Assembly: GCA_029834535.1 (NCBI GenBank)
Contig: JAQMWT010000340.1
Coordinates: 310,001-374,000 of the forward strand
DNA length: 64,000 bases
Source: Chrysophaeum taylorii
Taxonomy: Eukaryota > Sar > Pelagophyceae > Pelagomonadales > Pelagomonadaceae
Reading direction: 5' to 3'
Shown: piece after piece, positions 1-10,028 of the stretch
Numbering within the stretch: the stretch's first letter is position 1
Layout: the number at the start of each line of letters is the position of its first letter
Made by a program: the position numbers and the translations under genes
The notes under the pieces: model-generated
The model's input: only the letters and a program-made list of their open reading frames with translations
Told to the model about the DNA's origin: nothing
Database searches by the model: none

Positions 1-2099
1 CGCAGTAGGGCAACTATGTTCGTCTCGTCCGCGCCGAGCAACGTGTTTCTTTCCCTCGGTCAGGACAAGATTTCCAATGCTCAGGCAGCGCTCACAGTAG
101 CTGCTCTGCGCGCCATGTGTACCAATTGAACCCTTATAGGCTCTCTCCATGTCCGGAAGGAACCCATACCGCACCTTGGTGAGCGGTCGATACAGCTTTA
201 CAACGTCGAGCACAGCCAGATTTGTGAAGCCGACTTCATCATTTTTCTCAAGTTCAGGATAATGCTCTTTCCAGTTGAGCGATCTCGAGAGCCTGATGTG
301 AAGACCTGTTCAAACTCCACATTGAAATCGGGCATCTGGTTCTCAGGCATAGCAAAAGAAGGCACGTCGCCACTAATGTCGTCGTCCCAAGCGCCGGGTG
401 CGTCGAGTGCCGCCAAGAGACTGCGGGCAGGCGCAGGCTCGGAGGGCGGCGCAGACTCGGAGGAAGTCTTTGCCTTTTCGTGGTGGAATGCAGTCCGTGC
501 GTAAATCACATATTCTTGTGCTTGAGCAACTTCCTGGCCTGAGCTCTCTGATTGGACGACAGGTGCCGGCAGTTGATAGTCCGAAAGTCAAGAAGGAAGG
601 TAATCAGCTCGCGATCGTTGAATTCGTAGTTGAAGTGACGCACGTAGTTTTCATTATTCCCGCAAAACCGACGCTCACATTCGAGAATAATAGCCCGTTC
701 AAGACAGATTTTGCCGGTCTCGCTGAGGTTGTTAACATCGACAGTCTTACGTGGCATGGATTTCGCAGTTATGTTCGGGAGATCAATGACTTCAAGCGTC
801 CCAGCTCGCAGATACTCGATCATGTTGTGCTTGATCAATGCGGCGCACGACCCCAGGTATAAGTGTTCATGTTGCACGAAAACAACGGCCTCGTCCGTTA
901 TAGCAAAAATCGCCTCGAGTTCAGCCAACGCCACCCATCACTGATTGTCCAGGGTAGTCCAATGTCGGTAGCCGTGTACAGTTTAAGCACGCGGTGCATA
1001 CGCAGCAAGGAACGAATAAGTTGGTATCGCGCCCGGAACCTCGCCTTATTGAGGTCGAGCTTGAGCTTCGGCGATTTCCCCCGGCTGTAATGGCAAAAGC
1101 GCATGCAGGTCCTTCAAACGTGTGCCGCCGTAAGAAAAGTACTTGGCTCCATCGTGGGAAATGCCAGCAGCTCGTGGCCAGCTGGGAATGGAGTGATCAC
1201 CTGCATGCCTCTGGATCGTGTCAAGTCGCGACATGCCACTGTCGAGATTTTTGAGATATCATGCATGTCACACACGCTTCGACCTCAACAAAAAATTCTT
1301 CGGCGACGCCAACTGCAGCCCGGTCTTGAACAATGGTTGCGGCCGCCAAATCGATGTCGATTCTCGCACGCTCCGCGACCACAGAACGGAGCAGCGATAT
1401 TCAGCGTCCACCCATTCAAACAGCGCCTTTCGAGTCATGAACGGGCATTGCCTTTCCCGCCACGGCCGCGGTAATACTACGCCTCAATTAGGTTGCGATG
1501 ATCTTCGTCGTCAGTCAAAGGTGCGCTTGGAAATCCGCTGCGACGTGTACACGTAGTGCCGAGCCGAGAGCGCCATCTGGGAAGAGTGCTTTGCCTGGCT
1601 GGGCATGGCCATGAAGTATCTCGTAGTATCCGATTTACCCTTCGCTGCCACAACGCCAACGGCCGTCATAACGCCCTCCTTTTCTTGGCTGTCTTCTGTT
1701 TCTTGGTGAGAGCTGTTGACATCCCAGCTCGTCGAATCCTCCTCCGGATGCGCAGCCTTGAAGTGGGCCCCAAGAGGGCTTGGTCGTCTGCCACGTGCCT
1801 TTCTTGAAGTCTCTCGTCACCTTCAGGCGCCCCCAGCACTGGACACACACATGCGTCGTCGCCTTCCCACTGGTCAACGCGGTCAGGATGATTTTCCTTC
1901 GGTCGACGCACGCAGTCCCACACCTTGGAAAAACCTGGTTGATCGTCCACTTTTGCCGGGTGTGTTCCACGTCACAACATCGACGTCGCAATCGGCTCGT
2001 TCTTGTGAACTTCCTCCTTCTGTTCCGCGTATAAAAAAATTCCTCCTCATCATCAACATTATCCTCCACCTCCAGGTAGCGCGGCTCGACTTCGTTCAT
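1..2099 (-). mobile_element. decayed hAT-like DNA transposon (transposase remnant, runs off left edge)
   Basis: The minus strand holds transposase-like coding in several frames. At the 5' side (about 1850-2000) is a cysteine pair CVQC followed by a basic stretch and GTW, which looks like a BED-type zinc finger. In the middle (506-934) is a 142-codon open piece with ECERRFCGN and a DxRT motif before a lysine/arginine-rich helix. At the left edge (about 1-110) the sequence reads SSYCERCLSIGNLVLTEG and, after a frame change, GADETNIVALL. This resembles the hATC dimerisation domain (SER-FS-A, T-R-L, E-L). Known of the family: hAT transposases carry an N-terminal BED finger and a C-terminal hATC domain. 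Frames change at least five times, so it is not functional. No TIRs or 8-bp duplication can be judged because the left end is outside the window. The family call is my inference from motif order. Confidence 0.5.
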
Positions 2100-2130
2100 C
2101 AGACGGGATCCCGGTCAGGCCGTCAGCCAA

Positions 2131-2258
2131 AGTGAATGAACGTGAAGTGAACATTGGACTTCGGACGAAAATTTTCGGTGAAATGAAATGAAATGAAGCG
2201 AAGTGAACAATATTCAGTGAACCTAGTGAAGTGAGCCCAGTGAATTCCCAACGCTGTT
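2131..2258. repeat. degenerate GTGAA-type short repeats
   Basis: This stretch between the hAT remnant and the Helitron-derived units is built of variations on GTGAA and AATGAA, for example four near-copies of GAAATGAAATGAA and several AGTGAAC words. It resembles a degraded edge of the GTGAACTTACTGG minisatellite found inside the adjoining units. No coding potential is visible. Confidence 0.5.
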
Positions 2259-2283
2259 TCCTAACTACTAATCGACAGATGTT

Positions 2284-2318
<35 letters not shown>

Positions 2319-3307
2319 TTGTCCCTCGATTTAGGGTAAGGATCAGGTAGGGCCCGCGAGCCACACATTGATCCTCCAAGCCGTCTACGGCGACCTCGCA
2401 GACTATTTCCACGACCCGCGGCGGCTCTTTCAGCGCGCCATTCTCACGCCCCGTCGAAACGATGTTGTCGATGCTGACAACGCGCGCATGACCGCGGCCT
2501 TTTTTTCCCGGAGACGAGGCGTCGGAGTTCTTTTCGGCAGACTAGGCTGGGTCGGAAGACGACGCCTCGCTCTTTACAGTAGAGTTTTCAACTCCCTGAC
2601 AACCAACGGCATGCTGACTTTGATCGCGAGCTTAAAGTCTTCGCAACCTCGACCCGTCGCACGGCCACTGCAACGGTACCAGATACATGATCGATCGTGT
2701 CGTTGTCACCGAGGCTCCTCCAACCTGTATCCCTTAAGGCCCGCCGACGCCAAACGATCAACAAGAGCCAGGGCCAGACGCCCCGCGAGGTCGGCGTCCT
2801 CTTGCCCAAGCCCGTCTTCTGCCACGTCCAGCTCTACGTGGCTCTCTGTCGATCGGCAACCCCGAGGATATCCTCTTCTGAGTCGACGACTCCACCCTAC
2901 CCCACACGTGCTGCGCAATACCGATAAGCCCCCTCCCGGCGTCTACACGCGCACTGTAGGTGAACTTACTGGGACCAGGTGAACTTACTGGGGTTTGAGA
3001 TTGGGACTAGGTGAACTTAGTGACCAGGTGAACTTACTGGGACCAAGTGAACTTACTGGGGTTTTTAGAGTGAACGCAAAGGCTAGCGGCGTGTACGGAT
3101 CAAAGCAGCTTAGATTGGCGGAGGTGAGAGCGACGAGCTCGAAGGAGAGTGGGGTGAGTGGATGTGAGCACGAGTGGGCTTACGCCGAACTTACTGGGGT
3201 TAGAGATTGGGACTAGGTGAACTTACTGGGACCAGGTGAACTTACTGGGGTTAGAGATTGGGACCAGGTGAACTTACTGGCGAACTTACTGGCCTGCACT
3301 TGTCTTA
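2259..3307 (+). mobile_element. Helitron-derived unit, tandem copy 1
   Basis: The unit opens with TCCTAACTACTAATCGACAG, then a (GTTT/GTCT)n tract, then about 600 bp derived from the C-terminal part of a Pif1-like Helitron helicase. Recognisable pieces in different frames are RAILTPRRNDVVDADNARM, NSLTTNGM, NLDPSHGHCNGTRYMIDR, TINKSQGQT and QLYVALCRS. These match the order of the last helicase motifs in Helitron Rep-helicases. The helicase piece is followed by about 350 bp rich in GTGAACTTACTGG(GG/GACCAG) words and ends GGCCTGCACTTGT. Start TC fits a Helitron 5' end, but no clear CTRR end with a hairpin was found. Rep domain and most of the helicase are missing, so this is a non-autonomous or captured fragment. 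Confidence 0.7.
2960..3300 (+). repeat. GTGAACTTACTGG minisatellite
   Basis: Repeated word GTGAACTTACTGG followed by GACCAG, GGTTTGAGATTGGGACTAG or GGTTAGAGATTGGGACTAG, in irregular order. About eight words occur here, and the same arrays recur at 4020-4370, 5220-5535 and, reversed, 36190-36535. A roughly 140-bp unique block (GAACGCAAAGGC ... GAGTGGGCTTAC) interrupts the array at the same place in each unit. Confidence 0.8.
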
Positions 3308-4370
3308 TCCTAACTACTAATCGACAGATGTTTGTCTGTTTGTTTGTTTGTCTGTCTGTCTGTCTGTCTGTTTGTCCCTCGATTTAGGGTAAGGATCAGG
3401 TAGGCGCGAGAGTAAGGATCAGGTAGGCGCGAGAGCCAGACAGTGATCCTCCAAGCCGTCTACGGCGACCTCGCAGACTATTTCCACGACCCGCGGCGGC
3501 TCTTTCAGCGCGCCATTCTCACGCCCCGTCGAAACGATGTTGTCGATGCTGACAACGCGCGCATGACCGCGGCCTTTTTTTCCCGGAGACGAGGCGTCGG
3601 AGTTCTTTTCGGCTGACTAGGCTGGGTCGGAAGACGACGCCTCGCTCTTTACAGTAGAGTTTTCAACTCCCTGACAACCAACGGCATGCTGACTTTGATC
3701 GCGAGCTTAAAGTCTTCGCAACCTCGACCCGTCGCACGGCCACTGCAACGGTACCAGATACATGATCGATCGTGTCGTTGTCACCGAGGCTCCTCCAACC
3801 TGTATCCCTTAAGGCCCGCCGACGCCAAACGATCAACAGGGCAGACGCCCCGCGAGGTCGGCGTCCTCTTGCCCAAGCCCGTCTTCTGCCACGTCCAGCT
3901 CTACGTGGCTCTCTGTCGATCGGCAACCCCGAGGATATCGTCTTCTGAGTCGACGACTCCACCCTACCCCACACGTGCTGCGCAATACCGATAAGCCCCC
4001 TCACGGCGTCTACACGCGCACTGTAGGTGAACTTACTGGGACCAGGTGAACTTACTGGGGTTGGAGATTGGGACTAGGTGAGCTGAGTGACCAGGTGAAC
4101 TTACTGAGACCAAGTGAACTTACAGGGGTTTTTAGAGTGAACGCAAAGGCGAGCGGCGTGTACGGATCAAAGCAGCTTAGATTGGCGGAGGTGAGAGCGA
4201 CGAGCTCGAAGGAGAGTGGGGTGAGTGGATGTGAGCACGAGTGGGCTTACACCGAACTTACTGGGGTTAGAGATTGGGACTAGGTGAACTTACTGGGGCC
4301 AGGTGAACTTACTGGGGTTAGAGATTGGGACTAGGTGAACTTACTGGCGAACTTACTGGCCTGCACTTGT
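3308..4370 (+). mobile_element. Helitron-derived unit, tandem copy 2
   Basis: Head-to-tail copy of the preceding unit with the same start (TCCTAACTACTAATCG), CAGA/GTCT microsatellite, helicase C-terminal fragment and GTGAACTTACTGG minisatellite, ending GGCCTGCACTTGT. It differs from copy 1 by a short direct duplication of AGGATCAGGTAGGCGCGAG near 3390-3425, a small deletion within the TINKSQGQT region, and scattered substitutions. Near identity with copy 1 implies recent tandem duplication. Confidence 0.7.
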
Positions 4371-4401
4371 CTTAACTACTATCGACAGATGTTTGTTTGT
4401 C

Positions 4402-4461
4402 TTTAAATGTCGACTGCTAAGAGGGGGGGGTGTGTGTGGGGAGCATGAAGGATGTGGGTGG
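4402..4461 (-). mobile_element. LINE 3'-end fragment (60 bp) with 11-bp TSD
   Basis: Reverse complement of the last 60 bp of the LINE at 30056-32772, starting TTTAAATGTCGACTGC on the + strand. It is flanked on both sides by GTTTGTTTGTC (4391-4401 and 4462-4472), an 11-bp direct duplication. In element orientation the 3' junction is TTTAAA then GAC. It is an extremely 5'-truncated retrotransposed copy inserted in the microsatellite of the Helitron-derived unit. Confidence 0.75.
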
Positions 4462-4504
4462 GTTTGTTTGTCTGTGGGTTTGTTTGTCTGTTTGTTTGTC
4501 TGTC

Positions 4505-4563
4505 TTTAAATGTCGACTGCTAAGAGGGGGGGGTGTGTGTGGGGAGCATGAAGGATGTGGGTT
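4505..4563 (-). mobile_element. LINE 3'-end fragment (about 59 bp) with 15-bp TSD
   Basis: Second reverse-oriented LINE tail in the same microsatellite, flanked by exact GTTTGTTTGTCTGTC copies (4490-4504 and 4564-4578). Again the element's TTTAAA end adjoins GAC. The microsatellite context makes the exact duplication length uncertain by a repeat unit, but the element boundary is clear. Confidence 0.7.
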
Positions 4564-5536
4564 GTTTGTTTGTCTGTCTGTTTGTCCCTCGATTTAGGGT
4601 AAGGATCAGGTAGGCGCGAGAGCCAGACAGTGATCCTCCAAGCCGTCTACGGCGACCTCGCAGACTATTTCCACGACCCGCGGCGGCTCTTTCAGCGCGC
4701 CATTCTCACGCCCCGTCGAAACGATGTTGTCGATGCTGACAACGCGCGCATGACCGCGGCCTTTTTTTCCCGGAGACGAGGCGTCGGAGTTCTTTTCGGC
4801 CGACTAGGTTGGGTCGGAAGCCGACGCCTCGCTCTTTACAGTCGAGTTTTGAACTCCCTGACAACCAACGGCATGCTGACTTTGATCGCGAGCTTAAAGT
4901 CTTCGCAACCTCGACCCGTCGCACGGCCACTGCAACGGTACCAGATACATGATCGATCGTGTCGTTGTCACCGAGGCTCCTCCAACCTGTATCCCGTAAG
5001 GCCCGCCGACGCCAAACGATCAACAAGAGCCAGGGCCAGACGCCCCGCGAGGTCGGCGTCCTCTTGCCCACAAGCCCGTCTTCTGTCACGTCCAGCTCTA
5101 CGTGGCTCTCTGTCGATCGGCAACCCCGAGAATATGCTCTTCTGAGTCGACGACTCCACCCTACCTCACACGTGCTCCGCAATACCGATAAGCCCCCTCC
5201 CGGCGTCTACACGCGCACTGTAGGTGAACTTACTGGGACCAGGTGAACTTACTGGGGTTTGAGATTGGGATAGGTGAATATAGTGACCAGGTGAACGTAC
5301 TGGGACCAGGTGAACTTACTGGGGGTTTTAGAGTAAAGGATTTTTAGAGTAAACTCAAAGGTTGGCGGCGCGTGCGGATCAAAGCAGCTTAGATTGGCGG
5401 AGGCGAGAGCGACGAGCTCAAAGGAGTGGGTGTGAGCTAGGTGAACTTCCTGACCAGGTGAACTTATATGAAACTTACTGGGACCAGGTGAACTTACTGG
5501 GGTTAGAGATTGGTGAACTTACTGGCCTGCACTTGT

Positions 5537-5787
5537 TTAATAATAAAAGTCGACTGCTATTTTTTTAAAGGTTCGCAGAAGTTGACTATCGAAATTTCTC
5601 GGAGAGAGAGTAAAAATGGGAGTGTGCTTAAAAAAAAAAAAAAGGGTCAACAACTCTGCGAATACATAAGATGGTTTAGTTTTCGTTAGTAACTATACAA
5701 TACTGCGAGTGAAGAGGCGAAGAACGTGAGGGGCTTGTTCGTTGTTAATAAGTTATTTGTCTGTGGTGGGAATATTATGTTCACATT
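5537..5787. other. AT-richer spacer without a gene
   Basis: Contains AGTCGACTGCT, matching the LINE tail word, and a run of 14 A's near 5630. Otherwise nothing recognisable precedes the stop codon of the VDE-like gene. Confidence 0.5.
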
Positions 5788-7011
5788 TTAGTAATCGGGC
5801 GTGTTTCCCACGTGGCGCTGCTGAGAAAAGAGCCAGTTGGCTGTGGCCCGGGGATCTTCGAGGTAGTCGGCGAGGTCGGTAAAGAAGGAGGCCATCCCCC
5901 CCCCCTCTCGGGGTCGGGGTCGAGGGTCGAGGAGATCGTCGGCGTCGGGGTCTTCCGCCGCCGTAGCCGCACCGACGAAGAGGCGGGGTTGGCGCGCGGG
6001 GAGGACCCCCAAGTCGCCATCGCAGGTTTCACAGTCGTTCTTGATGACGCAGAACGAGGCGGGGTCGAGGCCTGCCTTTCTGGCGAGGTCGAAGACAGCT
6101 TCCCTCGAGGCCCTCGGAAGGTCGCGCTGGCGCGAGTAGACGAAGGCACCCTCGTAGGTATTTTGGGTGGTCTTTCCGGTGTAGTACACGAACTTCCACT
6201 CGGGTTGTCCCGGCTTATTCTCGCCGAGGACCGACCAATTTTCCCAAAACGTGAGACCGAACAAATGGCCGACGCTGCGGGCGTTGCGTTCCGTCGGGGC
6301 CTGGCGGTCGAAGACGAGGGACTCGGTGAGTTTTAGGGGATAGGAAGAGTCTAGGCCGCCCGGTCCGCGGGGGGGTCTCGGCATAGAGAATTCGACGTTG
6401 ACGTCGAGGCGGTCGGCCGTCGCGTCCTTGAACGAGTTGCGCTGGCAGTCGAAGCAGTCGTACCTCGAGTTCCAGCCCAGGACCTTGTACCAGGTCCCCC
6501 GAAGCGACTTGGGATCGAATTTCCGGAGCGGGGGAAGCGGGGGCGCCGGAGCCGTCTCGTAGGGTCCCGGCTCCAAAATGGCAATCTTAATGCACCCGTG
6601 TCGCTCGACCGTGCATTCGAGCAACTCGTTCATCTCGCTCGTCCCATATTTGGCGAAACACCCCGTTATGCACGCGTTGTCCCCGAGACATTTTGCCGTG
6701 CACGTCATGCCTTTCAGACAATCCTTCGAATCGAGACAGCTCTTAGCCGCCACAGAACATCGAGAGGTCACGCATTCCCCGTCGATAAGCGACGCGTCGA
6801 ACCCCTTGTCGCCGAGCGCGCTCAGCTCGTTTTCGGCCGACGCCGACGCGGCAACGAGTCCAACGGCGAGCGCGCTCGTCCGCAGCCACGCGCGCAGCCC
6901 AAGGCGGCTTCTTTCCACGTCCGCGCACCCATTATTCCTGACGGTGCCGCCGGAACACTTGCTCGCAGGCGCGGCGAGGCCCGACACGCGGACTAGCAGG
7001 ACGAACCACAT
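5788..7011 (-). CDS. violaxanthin de-epoxidase-like/related lipocalin protein (VDL/VDR type), plastid
   Basis: Predicted 407 aa. Residues 1-20 (MWFVLLVRVSGLAAPASK) form a signal peptide with a SGLAAP junction like the ASAFAP motif of complex plastids. A second hydrophobic segment at 41-57 after two arginines could be a thylakoid-lumen signal. Residues 80-140 carry ten cysteines, the Cys-rich domain of the family. A lipocalin fold starts at GTWYKV (172-177) with FDCQ at 187-190 and FVYYTGKTTQNTYEGAFVYS downstream. The phrase NTYEGAFVYSR fits VDE-related/VDL proteins better than canonical VDE, so the activity may be in xanthophyll or fucoxanthin synthesis rather than the violaxanthin cycle. An acidic/proline tail ends the protein. 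I chose the ATG at 7011, since the upstream frame begins without ATG and would bury the signal peptide. Confidence 0.85.
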   Translation of the reverse strand: MWFVLLVRVSGLAAPASKCSGGTVRNNGCADVERSRLGLRAWLRTSALAVGLVAASASAENELSALGDKGFDASLIDGECVTSRCSVAAKSCLDSKDCLKGMTCTAKCLGDNACITGCFAKYGTSEMNELLECTVERHGCIKIAILEPGPYETAPAPPLPPLRKFDPKSLRGTWYKVLGWNSRYDCFDCQRNSFKDATADRLDVNVEFSMPRPPRGPGGLDSSYPLKLTESLVFDRQAPTERNARSVGHLFGLTFWENWSVLGENKPGQPEWKFVYYTGKTTQNTYEGAFVYSRQRDLPRASREAVFDLARKAGLDPASFCVIKNDCETCDGDLGVLPARQPRLFVGAATAAEDPDADDLLDPRPRPREGGGMASFFTDLADYLEDPRATANWLFSQQRHVGNTPDY

Positions 7012-7083
7012 TGCATCGGACCGCTGAAAAAAGATTTCGATCGCGGCGTGCTTCAAGGAACAACTTAACCCTATCTTCTCCAA

Positions 7084-7510
7084 GTACGCGTGCCTGACGT
7101 CACCCCGAAATAATAATACCAGCCAGCCAGCTGTCCCAAAACAGATGCTCGTTCCAAAATTTTCAAGATAGCTCCACCTACCTACCCGGATAATTAATTA
7201 ATTAATTTCTTCGAGCATACACAGAGTCTTCTAGACGTCGTAACGAAAGAAGAAGAACCGTTGGAGCGTTATGGTGGTGGCATTCCACACGATCGATCAA
7301 GTGGTGTGCCTCCTCGCGAGCTACTCTGACGACAAGACGGTGCGCGCGTGGAAGAACCCACGAGCAGGTCGTCAGTGGGTGTCGTTACGCGTGCTCGGAA
7401 TGAATGAACGACGACACCTGACGCGCGAATTGCTCCGCCGAAAAAATGGCTGCGCGCTGACTTTTTGGACCAGATCGAGGCCTTTTCAAAAAACTACTAC
7501 TCGAGAGCCG
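7084..7510. other. intergenic stretch, no supported gene
   Basis: Holds an AATTAATTAATTAATT tract at 7192-7207. Short open frames here have no recognisable features. Confidence 0.5.
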
Positions 7511-9519
7511 TTATGTGAGCCAATGTTGAGCGTGGTGGCACATTCGAGGCGACCAACACCACCATGAAACCGCGGCCGGCGACCTGCGACCTCCTCCTCC
7601 TCCTCCTCCGAGAAGAAGAAGAAGACGGTTCGCGTCTTGGGGCCCGACCAAATAGCCGGGACCGCAGCGCTGCTGCTGCTGCTCGCGTATTCCATGGACT
7701 GCCTGGTGGGTGGTGGTATGCATATCAAGATTCGAGATGGACAGACGGCGACGGCCGTGGTTTGTGGCAAAGCAAGGCTCGTGCTCAAACCACAATAATA
7801 ATCGCAGGATTTCGTTGGGGTACGTCTCGGGCTCCTTCTTCGTAGACCATTTGAGCATCATTTCGTACGCGCCAAATTCGTGTACACGACTTCTCGAAGG
7901 CCATGGCGGTTTCGTGAAATCTCTCCGCGTGCAAATAGAGTCGCGGCGCTTGTCGGCAGGATTGGTGATTTTCGCTGTTCGCGAGCCCCTCGTGGCCGCG
8001 GAGTCGACAAAAATCAAAAGCATGTGAACTGAAAGCATCATAAAAGGGAGTGGGGTGACGTCGATCTCAGCACTATGTATGCAGAGCACGAGCTTGCGTG
8101 CTCGCGCGTCGTCCACAAATAGGAAGTTGACGTGGCTTGCGGGACAAAACTACTAGCGCCCGGGATAAGAACAGCACGAGCAACAAGAACAAACATGTCT
8201 TATTAGACGTAATATTCGCCCTTTTGCGTGAGGTAGGTGTGCTCGTAGAGGTAGGTGGCGGTGGAATTGGAGAAAGCGGTGGAGTGGGTCGACAAGAGGA
8301 GCGAGATGAGGATATGGGAGGCGAGGAGCGACTATGGTATTCGTCGTAGAAATGGAGCATTTCCGTCTCATAGGAGCGGACTGCGTGGGCGAGGGAATTC
8401 TTGAGTGCGCCAAAGGCATTGGTGTGACGGCCCCAGCGAATTTCGTCGAGGAGAACATTGTGTTCGCCAGCTTCGGCATCCTTGAGTAGGCGGGCAAGGA
8501 TGCCTACTTCGAGATCGGTCGCCGCGGCGCGGACGATGTTCTCGATCGAAGCGTCCTGCGAAGCTCGTCTTTCCATCGAGTCGAGCGCTAGGGTTCGAGT
8601 CTTCGAGGAGGGGCGCGCCGACGTCGTTGAGGAGACGGGTGATGATTGCCGCGCGCTCCAGGATGCGCCTAACCAGACGCGGCGCCCAGGACGCCTCCTC
8701 GTCTCTGTCTTTGCGCTTGTAGATCAGGGCTATCGCGAAGACGGCCGAGGGCTCGACGAATACGGCGTCAGCGAAAACTACGAGCTCGACGACGCGTGCG
8801 AGATGATCGTCTTCGTGCGCAACGCCTCGGCTGTCTCGCGAAGGCTACGGCTGCTGCGTTCCGCGACGCGTCATTTTCGGGTTTTGCAGCTCTCTCAAAC
8901 GGCCGGGGGCGCGCGACGGCGACCTGGCGCCCGGAGGAATGGCTCTCCGGTTCGTTTCTTTCGTTCGAAGGTCTCTACGTACGAGGACGTCTTGACCGTC
9001 GTAAGCGAGTCGGGCGAGCAACGCATCCCGCTCCGAGCTGCGTGCGAGCCGTCTTTGCAGACGCTGCCCGCGCATCTTGATCTCGGCGCGCGGTACCTCG
9101 GGGCCCGGCGGCGAGTCGGTCGGCAAAGCGCATTGGGGCGCGCTGGAGAAGGCGGTTGACGGCGAGGTATCTACGGGCGAGCAATTCCCGTAGGTCGTAG
9201 AGGGTGGCGGCGAGCATGTCGGCGACCTTGCGCGTTAAAGGCTTAGGTGGGAAGCTATGACGGACCACGAGCCGAATACGACGTCGCGCACGACGCCCTC
9301 CTCTTCGAGACCGCGGTCCTGAACATAAAGCACGGCGCTCTGTCGTTGCTTGTTGCCCGACAGGCTCCACTCCCAGAGCGAGCACTGATCAGCAAGGGCC
9401 TCGAGCGTCAACAAAAGCTCCTCGTCGTCGTCGAAGAGCGTAGTCGTCCGCAATCTGAGGGCGTACGTTGGGTCGGAGGCGTCGGGAGGTGCGCCCAGAC
9501 GCAGCGCGAAATTATCGAC

Positions 9520-9557
9520 GATGAGTCTGCTGCTCGAACATCATGAGCAGACTCATC
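9520..9557. repeat. 12-bp perfect inverted repeat with 14-bp loop
   Basis: GATGAGTCTGCT (9520-9531) and AGCAGACTCATC (9546-9557) are exact reverse complements. The hairpin sits where the minus-strand gene changes frame, so it may mark the indel that broke it. Confidence 0.8.
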
Positions 9558-9617
9558 GGTGCCAGCAGGTCCCTCGGCACCGCGGGGGAGGCGATACGGG
9601 CGAACGCGGTCGCGCAG

Positions 9618-9671
9618 AGCTCGAAAAAAATCTGGAGCTCGAAAAAAATCTGGAGCTCGAAAAAAATCTGG
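9618..9671 (-). repeat. three tandem 18-bp units
   Basis: AGCTCGAAAAAAATCTGG occurs three times in a row. On the minus strand each unit encodes QIFFEL in frame with the surrounding coding-like sequence, so the expansion adds whole hexapeptides. Confidence 0.85.
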
Positions 9672-10028
9672 ACGAAGCACGCCTGGTCTAGGAAGGCCTG
9701 TTGGTCCGGGTTGGCCTCGGACGTTGCCCAGAGCCAAAAAAAGTCATTGTGAGTTTTTCCGGAAGGCATCAGGTCGTCTTCGAGGCCGTCGTCGTCGTCG
9801 TCGAGCATTATTACCGAGAGGAGAACTCGGCTCGGTCGTGGGTGGAGGGCATAGTAGGGTTGATGGTCGAAAGCACCACGGGACTAGGAGGATGCCGGTT
9901 TGAAGAAGGGACCAAAGCCTGCGGCCCGAAGAAGAGCGCGACGAGGCGCATCTTTTGTTGTACTCTAAAAAACGTGGTGAACGAACAATACTTTCGACGG
10001 AAAAAAAAATCAATCTATCCTAACCATC

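Larger units (their letters stand above)
4371..5536 (+). mobile_element. Helitron-derived unit, tandem copy 3 (with two LINE-tail insertions)
   Basis: Third head-to-tail copy. Its (GTTT/GTCT)n leader is longer because two short reverse-oriented LINE 3'-end fragments have inserted into it. The helicase fragment (about 4630-5200) has the same frame breaks as copies 1 and 2. The minisatellite part is shorter and more diverged: it carries an extra TTTTTAGAGTAAA segment and a GGCGGCGCGTGCGGATCAAAG block. It ends GGCCTGCACTTGT at 5536. Confidence 0.7.
7511..9953 (-). pseudogene. broken or heavily spliced gene of unknown function
   Basis: Minus-strand coding-like sequence extends from MRLVALFFGPQALVP (about 9953) through MLDDDDDGLEDDLMPSG (9808), a leucine-rich helical part, LTRKVADMLAATLYDL (about 9240), SIENIVRAAATDLEVG (about 8550) and KWSTKKEPETYPNEIL (about 7830). 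The pieces are mostly helical, with plausible amino acid composition, but lie in all three frames. No clear GT-AG introns were found at the changes, so I favour a decayed gene. A spliced gene or assembly indels are possible. I recognise no domain. Its 5' end lies under 80 bp from the divergent WD40 gene. Coordinates are approximate. Confidence 0.35.

Noticed and set aside
2960-5535. GTGAACTTACTGG arrays as a CRISPR array
   Set aside because: Repeat words are short and often adjacent, spacers are themselves repeated, there are no cas genes and the genome is eukaryotic.
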